From NCBI GenBank assembly GCA_027347125.1, contig DAIERC010000140.1, positions 1 through 9,839 of the forward strand: DNA of 9,839 nt, given 5' to 3'. The notes beneath the pieces were generated by a model. That model saw nothing but the letters and a program-made list of their open reading frames with translations, did not search any database and was not told where the DNA came from. A program made the translations under genes and the position numbers. How positions within the stretch are numbered: the stretch's first letter is position 1; each line of letters begins with the position of its first letter. This document shows positions 6,293-9,839 of the stretch, one piece after another. Source of the stretch: Ignavibacteriales bacterium. Its GTDB lineage: Bacteria; Bacteroidota; Ignavibacteria; Ignavibacteriales; Ignavibacteriaceae.

Positions 6293-7318
6293 TTAAAATG
6301 AAAATTGAGTGTTAAACAAAAGCTGGTGATGTTTAAACTTCCCGTCGTTAACAGGAACTGCGTAGTTCAATTGAAACTTGAACAATTCCGCGGGAACAAT
6401 ATTAAAGCCCAATAAAACCATGTCGCTTTGAGAAGCGTTAACGTCCTCTTTGAAACTGTCCCACCGGGCAAGAAGCTGTGTTTTGTTTGATAAAGAATAT
6501 CCCGCCGTAACCTGGTAGCCGAACGGTTTGTTAATTTCGCCCGAAACCCATTTTAGTCTTCCCCATATAGCTTCAGAATAAAGCCGGAAATTATTCAATG
6601 TTATGTTTACATCTCCGCCTAATAATAACCGGTTCCCTTCAAAGTTAAAATTCATTACGGACGCCGATTTATCATTGCTCTGCGCCGCGTTCAACCCGAT
6701 TTTTATAAACCTGCTTTGGGAGTTATCCGAAAACGGTTCAAGTACAATTCTGCCAACATAAAGAAACTGGTTATTATCGTTGCCTTTCGCACCTTTGTTG
6801 CCGTTAAAAATTCCGCCGGCATAAGATAGAACATCGCCGTTAACTTTTCCCGAAACCATAATGCCTACCTGTTTACCGAGAGCAAGCGCATTTACTGTTT
6901 GGGAACGATAAACAAAATCGATGTCCGCTTCGCTTACAAGAAACTCGCTGCTGAATGGCAATTTGAACAATCCGAAATCAAGTTTGAGTTGAGGGGTAAA
7001 TTTATAATACACTTCAGCGTCAAGTATTGAAGGCGTGTTTAACAATTTTGTTTCTAAATGATAACCGAAATTATCATCAAGATCACCTGTTAGTTTTATT
7101 CTGAAGTTTTCAACGCTGAACCCGTTGTATCCCGGCATTGTCCGGTCTATCTGGAAATCCGCCACATCGCGTACAAGAATGCCGAGGCTCGCGTATTTTT
7201 TTTGAAGTGAGTGACGCAGCTGCGTTACAAGCGACGTATCTTCTTGCTGAGCAAAACATATGTTGCTGAAAATAAGATATAATGAGGTAATGAAAATAAA
7301 TTTTCTAAAAAAAAACAT
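6293..7318 (-). CDS. Phosphate-selective type porin (OprP/OprO-like)
   Basis: Outer-membrane beta-barrel protein of 341 residues in the porin O/P family. A signal peptide with a basic start (FFFRKF) and a hydrophobic core ends at CFA-QQ (cleavage after Ala23). The mature chain has typical barrel pattern strands, such as NFRIKLTGDLDDNFGYHLETK, FTPQLKLDFGLFKLPFSSEF and KQVGIMVSG, and ends with a C-terminal Phe (NTQFSF), the usual signal for assembly by the BAM complex. The family includes anion or phosphate channels and also general ones; the next genes (DUF47, PiT) make phosphate the likeliest solute. AGGAG (7325-7329) lies 6 nt before the ATG, supporting this start. It is 90 nt upstream of DUF47 on the same strand, compatible with one operon. 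A run of nine A on the plus strand (7307-7315) follows the start codon. Confidence 0.85.
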   Translation of the reverse strand: MFFFRKFIFITSLYLIFSNICFAQQEDTSLVTQLRHSLQKKYASLGILVRDVADFQIDRTMPGYNGFSVENFRIKLTGDLDDNFGYHLETKLLNTPSILDAEVYYKFTPQLKLDFGLFKLPFSSEFLVSEADIDFVYRSQTVNALALGKQVGIMVSGKVNGDVLSYAGGIFNGNKGAKGNDNNQFLYVGRIVLEPFSDNSQSRFIKIGLNAAQSNDKSASVMNFNFEGNRLLLGGDVNITLNNFRLYSEAIWGRLKWVSGEINKPFGYQVTAGYSLSNKTQLLARWDSFKEDVNASQSDMVLLGFNIVPAELFKFQLNYAVPVNDGKFKHHQLLFNTQFSF

Positions 7319-7419
7319 TCAGCTCTCCTGATTGAAAAATCCAATATGCTCTCCCCGGATAGGTTGCAGCACTCCCAATTATTACCGGCCGAAATATAAA
7401 GCATCGGGAAATAAATTTC

Positions 7420-7450
7420 ATAACCCGGCTTTTTAAAAAAACCGGGTTAT
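7420..7450 (-). terminator. Terminator-like hairpin after pruA
   Basis: ATAACCCGG and CCGGGTTAT (7420-7428 and 7442-7450) are perfect 9-bp complements. The 13-base loop is itself able to pair through its T and A runs. It begins 17 nt past the pruA stop codon. On the minus strand the bases after the stem (GAAATTTATTT) are T-rich but not a clean T-tract, so it may work as a weak terminator or as an RNA-stabilising 3' hairpin. Confidence 0.5.
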
Positions 7451-7466
7451 AATAAATACCTTCGAA

Positions 7467-9098
7467 TTATTTTTCGGACATAAACGGGTAACGCCAGTCT
7501 TTAGGCGGTTCAAAAGTTTCCTTGATTGCGCGGGCGGTCATCCATCTTAAAATATTCATAGAGCTTCCGGCTTTATCGTTTGTTCCCGAAGCTCTTCCGC
7601 CGCCGAAAGGCTGTTGACCTACTACTGCCGCGGTCGGTTTATCGTTAATATAAAAATTACCCGCAGCGTTTTTCAGTTTATCGGACATCTTAACCAGGGC
7701 GCTCCTGTCTTTTGCCCATATCGCGCCGGTTAAAGCGTAAGGCGAAGTTGTATCGCAAAGTTCAAGCGCCTCATCAAATTTATTATCTTCGTAAACATAA
7801 ATTGTAAAGACCGGGCCGAATATTTCTTCCTGGATGGATTTGAATTTGGGATCAGTGGTTACAATTGTTGTAGGTTCAATAAAAAATCCTTTTGAGTCAT
7901 CGCATTTACCGCCCGTAATAATCTCGGCGTCTTTTGATTCCTTAGCGTAATCGATATAGGCCTTAATACTTTTAAAAGCCCCTTTATCAATTACCGCGCA
8001 CATAAAGTTAGTAAAGTCTTCAGGGTCGCCCATTTTAATTTTACTTACTTCGGCAACATACTTCGATTTGAAATCACCCCAGATAGATTTGGGAATATAC
8101 ATACGCGACGCAGCTGAACATTTTTGTCCCTGGTATTCAAACGCGCCCCTAATTGCGGCAACAACCAGCGCGTCAACATCGGCGGTGTTATGCGCAAATA
8201 TAAAATCCTTACCGCCTGTTTCACCGACAATACGCGGATAATATTTTGATTTATTAATGTTATCGCCTATCATTTTCCACATTCCCTGGAAAACCTCGGT
8301 GGACCCTGTAAAATGAATACCGGCAAGATCAGGGCTTGCAAGAACAGGGTTGCCTACTTCGCCGCCGGAACCGGGAATAAAATTAATTACTCCGGCCGGA
8401 AGCCCTGCTTCTTCCCATAACTTCATTAAGAAGTACGCGGAATAAACCGCGCTGGATGCGGGCTTCCACAATGAAACGTTCCCGACAATTGCCGGGGCGG
8501 TAGGAAGGTTGCCTGCAATGGATGTGAAGTTGAACGGCGTAACAGCAAAAACAAATCCTTCAAGCGGGCGGTATTCTTCGCGGTTCCACATTCCTTTGGG
8601 AGAATAAGGCTGTTCGGACATAAGCTGCGTCATGTAATAGGAATTGAAACGCCAGAAATCTATAAGCTCGCAAGCGGAATCAATCTCTGCCTGAAAAGCT
8701 GTTTTAGATTGTCCCAGCATTGTAGCTGCGTTTAATGTTGAGCGCCATGATCCCGAAAGAAGGTCGGCGGCTTTTAAGAAGATGGAAGCCCTGTGTTCCC
8801 ACGGCATTTCTGCCCATGTTTTTCTGGCTTCAAGCGCCGCCTCAATTGCCATTGCCACTTCTTTGGCGCCGGCTTTATGATAAAATCCCAGCTTCTTCGA
8901 ATGATCGTGCGGGGTTCTTATTTCAGATGTTTTACCTGTTTTAATTTCTTTGCCGCCTATTATCAACGGAATTTCAATTTCTTGTAATTGAAGCTCCTTT
9001 AACTTTTTCTTTAACGCTTCTTTTTCCGGGCTTCCCGGCGCGTAAGATAAAACCGGCTCGTTTACCGGCAACGGCACTTTGAAATACGCATTAGACAT
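7467..9098 (-). CDS. pruA: L-glutamate gamma-semialdehyde (P5C) dehydrogenase
   Basis: 543 residues, the length of the monofunctional, ALDH4A1-like P5C dehydrogenases rather than the bifunctional PutA. It oxidises glutamate semialdehyde, in equilibrium with pyrroline-5-carboxylate, to glutamate with NAD+, the second step of proline breakdown, in the cytoplasm. The aldehyde dehydrogenase signature is complete: oxyanion Asn190 in TPFNFTS, Lys212 in WKPASS, the NAD-binding turn FTGSTEV (263-269), general base Glu293 in VGETGGKDF, nucleophile Cys327 in GQKCSAASR, and Glu425 in QEEIFGPV. The C-terminus PFGGGRASGTNDKAG (498-512) and the final ETFEPPKDWRYPFM fit this subgroup. A strong ribosome site (AAGGAAGG, 9104-9111) lies 5 nt before the ATG. 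No proline dehydrogenase (putA/prodh) is in the window. A hairpin at 7420-7450 may end its transcript. Confidence 0.95.
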   Translation of the reverse strand: MSNAYFKVPLPVNEPVLSYAPGSPEKEALKKKLKELQLQEIEIPLIIGGKEIKTGKTSEIRTPHDHSKKLGFYHKAGAKEVAMAIEAALEARKTWAEMPWEHRASIFLKAADLLSGSWRSTLNAATMLGQSKTAFQAEIDSACELIDFWRFNSYYMTQLMSEQPYSPKGMWNREEYRPLEGFVFAVTPFNFTSIAGNLPTAPAIVGNVSLWKPASSAVYSAYFLMKLWEEAGLPAGVINFIPGSGGEVGNPVLASPDLAGIHFTGSTEVFQGMWKMIGDNINKSKYYPRIVGETGGKDFIFAHNTADVDALVVAAIRGAFEYQGQKCSAASRMYIPKSIWGDFKSKYVAEVSKIKMGDPEDFTNFMCAVIDKGAFKSIKAYIDYAKESKDAEIITGGKCDDSKGFFIEPTTIVTTDPKFKSIQEEIFGPVFTIYVYEDNKFDEALELCDTTSPYALTGAIWAKDRSALVKMSDKLKNAAGNFYINDKPTAAVVGQQPFGGGRASGTNDKAGSSMNILRWMTARAIKETFEPPKDWRYPFMSEK

Positions 9099-9162
9099 AA
9101 AAACCTTCCTTTGTCATTTATCAGGGTAGTTTTGTACCCATCATGTGTTTAAAAATATTACC

Positions 9163-9194
9163 CAAATTTATCATTGCCCCGCCGGAAATGCAAT
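9163..9194 (-). promoter_or_regulatory. Candidate promoter of pruA
   Basis: On the minus strand ATTG (9191-9194) is followed after 20 nt by TAAATTTG (9163-9170), a full match to the TAnnTTTG -7 element with suitable -33 spacing for the Bacteroidota-type primary sigma factor. The expected 5' leader to the ATG at 9098 is about 60 nt. It is the best promoter match in the window but is sequence-based only. Confidence 0.42.
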
Positions 9195-9212
9195 TGAATA
9201 AGATCAATGGTG

Positions 9213-9236
9213 AAACGTGAAAGGCAAAACGTGAGA
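9213..9236. repeat. Short direct repeat AAACGTGA in the pruA upstream gap
   Basis: AAACGTGA occurs at 9213-9220 and again at 9227-9234, a 14-bp period, with similar flanks (AAAG / GA). It lies upstream of the candidate pruA promoter and could be two half-sites for a regulator spaced by about 1.3 turns, or a remnant of a simple dispersed repeat. The rest of the 9099-9390 gap holds no supportable gene. Confidence 0.28.
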
Positions 9237-9341
9237 TGCCGGTAACAGGACAATTAAAAATAAATTTTTCTATAGCAATTTCGTTACCTATAATATTGTG
9301 CGACGCTGTTAAGCACAACCTTCATGACCAGGAAATAAGTT

Positions 9342-9372
9342 TATTAACGCCGGGTTAAACTCGGCGTTAATA
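9342..9372 (-). terminator. Hairpin terminator after the Met/Lys-rich gene
   Basis: TATTAACGCCG (9342-9352) and CGGCGTTAATA (9362-9372) are perfect 11-bp complements around a 9-base loop. On the minus strand this begins 18 nt past the stop codon of the Met/Lys-rich gene and is followed by AACTTATTTCC, a modest T content. The strong stem and position support a terminator; the T-tract is not ideal. Confidence 0.6.
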
Positions 9373-9390
9373 TAAAACTGTTTTTATTAC

Positions 9391-9747
9391 TTACATCTTT
9401 TTCATTTTGTGCATGGCTTTAGTCGAATCTTTCATTTTCATCTTGTTCATGCTTCCGGAGTTTTTCATCATTTCTTTACCGGCTTTCATTTCACTCTTCT
9501 TCTCCCTCATCATCTTTTTGCTGTTCATTTTCTTACTGGAATCCGTCATCTTTTTATGCTCTGTCTTTCCCTTCCCGGTCATATGACGGGTTGTATTCAT
9601 CAAGTCATTGTTCTTCATCTTCATAGGATGCATCATCTTCGAAGAATCCTTTTTCATACTGTCCGTTTTCTTCATAGACTGTGAAAATCCCGCCGTCGAA
9701 ATTAACAGCACGAACACAACAGACATCAAGATTAAATAAGTTTTCAT
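9391..9747 (-). CDS. Secreted Met/Lys-rich small protein of unknown function
   Basis: 118 residues with a clear signal peptide (MKTYLILMSVVFVLLISTAG, cleavage near FS-Q at residues 21-23). The mature part of about 96 residues contains 21 Met and 27 Lys, four His, no Cys and no aromatic residues, so it is almost certainly disordered and strongly basic. It carries a loose repeat DS(M/S/T)K at residues 29, 34, 69 and 107, and Met pairs at 38-39, 79-80 and 93-94. Methionine-rich exported proteins can bind Cu(I) or Ag(I), as in the periplasmic CusF/PcoE-type metal systems, but no named family is recognised here and no metal-resistance gene is nearby. AAGGAG (9755-9760) lies 7 nt before the ATG. 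A hairpin terminator follows. Composition bias could also reflect a general structural or DNA/cell-wall binding role. Confidence 0.75.
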   Translation of the reverse strand: MKTYLILMSVVFVLLISTAGFSQSMKKTDSMKKDSSKMMHPMKMKNNDLMNTTRHMTGKGKTEHKKMTDSSKKMNSKKMMREKKSEMKAGKEMMKNSGSMNKMKMKDSTKAMHKMKKM

Positions 9748-9839
9748 TACATCACTCCTTAAATTATTGAAACATTAGTTTATTTATTATCCGGGTTTTG
9801 CGAACCGCGATTATCACCAAACAAAAAAGTACCGCCGCA
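9748..9839 (-). other. Upstream region of the Met/Lys-rich gene, possible gene end at the right edge
   Basis: On the minus strand two frames are open from the right edge. One ends at a TAA at 9780-9782 and would close with a hydrophilic tail (FGDNRGSQNPDNK). The other ends at a TAA at 9764-9766 and would close with a hydrophobic then basic tail. Either could be the end of a neighbouring gene, but 60-75 bases are not enough to decide, and open frames of this length occur by chance. Only the ribosome site at 9755-9760 is supportable. Confidence 0.25.

Noticed and set aside
9121..9318. 65-codon minus-strand open frame between pruA and the Met/Lys-rich gene
   Set aside because: It needs a TTG start with no usable ribosome site, shows no family pattern, and overlaps the best candidate promoter of pruA.
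9409..9684. 91-codon plus-strand frame rich in His, Phe and Leu
   Set aside because: It is the reverse reading of the Met/Lys-rich gene; Met and Lys codons read backwards give His, Phe and Leu. The minus-strand frame has the signal peptide and ribosome site.

Overview
The window looks like ordinary chromosome from an AT-rich, Gram-negative member of the Bacteroidota/Chlorobiota/Ignavibacteriota side of the tree. The clues are lipoproteins with short lipoboxes, an OprP/OprO-type porin, a 543-residue P5C dehydrogenase of the ALDH4A1-like type, a DUF1015 gene directly before serC, and candidate promoters of the TAnnTTTG (-7) type. The taxon is inferred; I could not run a search. I see no insertion sequence, CRISPR array, tRNA or rRNA.

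Layout, left to right. At 1-87 the first 29 codons of valyl-tRNA synthetase run off the left edge on the minus strand. At 88-308 is a gap with overlapping inverted repeats. At 309-965 (minus) is a lipoprotein acid phosphatase of the HAD IIIB / e(P4) type. A divergent intergenic region leads to two plus-strand genes, DUF1015 (1150-2397) and serC (2479-3567), the latter closed by a clear Rho-independent terminator. A small lipoprotein of unknown function (3638-4063, plus) then meets a DUF2203 gene (4076-4456, minus) tail to tail.

From about 4589 to the right edge everything is on the minus strand. In the direction of transcription there is a secreted Met/Lys-rich small protein (9391-9747), the P5C dehydrogenase pruA (7467-9098), a phosphate-selective type porin (6293-7318), a DUF47/PhoU-like protein (5675-6202) and a PiT phosphate permease (4589-5584). 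Porin, DUF47 and PiT form a plausible phosphate-uptake set: passage across the outer membrane, an accessory or regulatory protein, and the inner-membrane transporter. The lipoprotein phosphatase at 309-965 could supply phosphate to it but is not in the same transcript.

The most notable observation is that the DUF47 gene carries an in-frame TAA at 5675-5677. The same frame stays open for another 27 codons that read as the normal family C-terminus, then ends at TAG only 6 nt before the PiT start codon. This is either a nonsense mutation (Glu to stop, one base), a sequencing error, or readthrough. Other points of interest are the DUF1015-serC pair, whose first member has an ADGHHR motif, and the Met/Lys-rich exported protein. 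I found no clear new multi-gene system; most of the window is housekeeping and transport.
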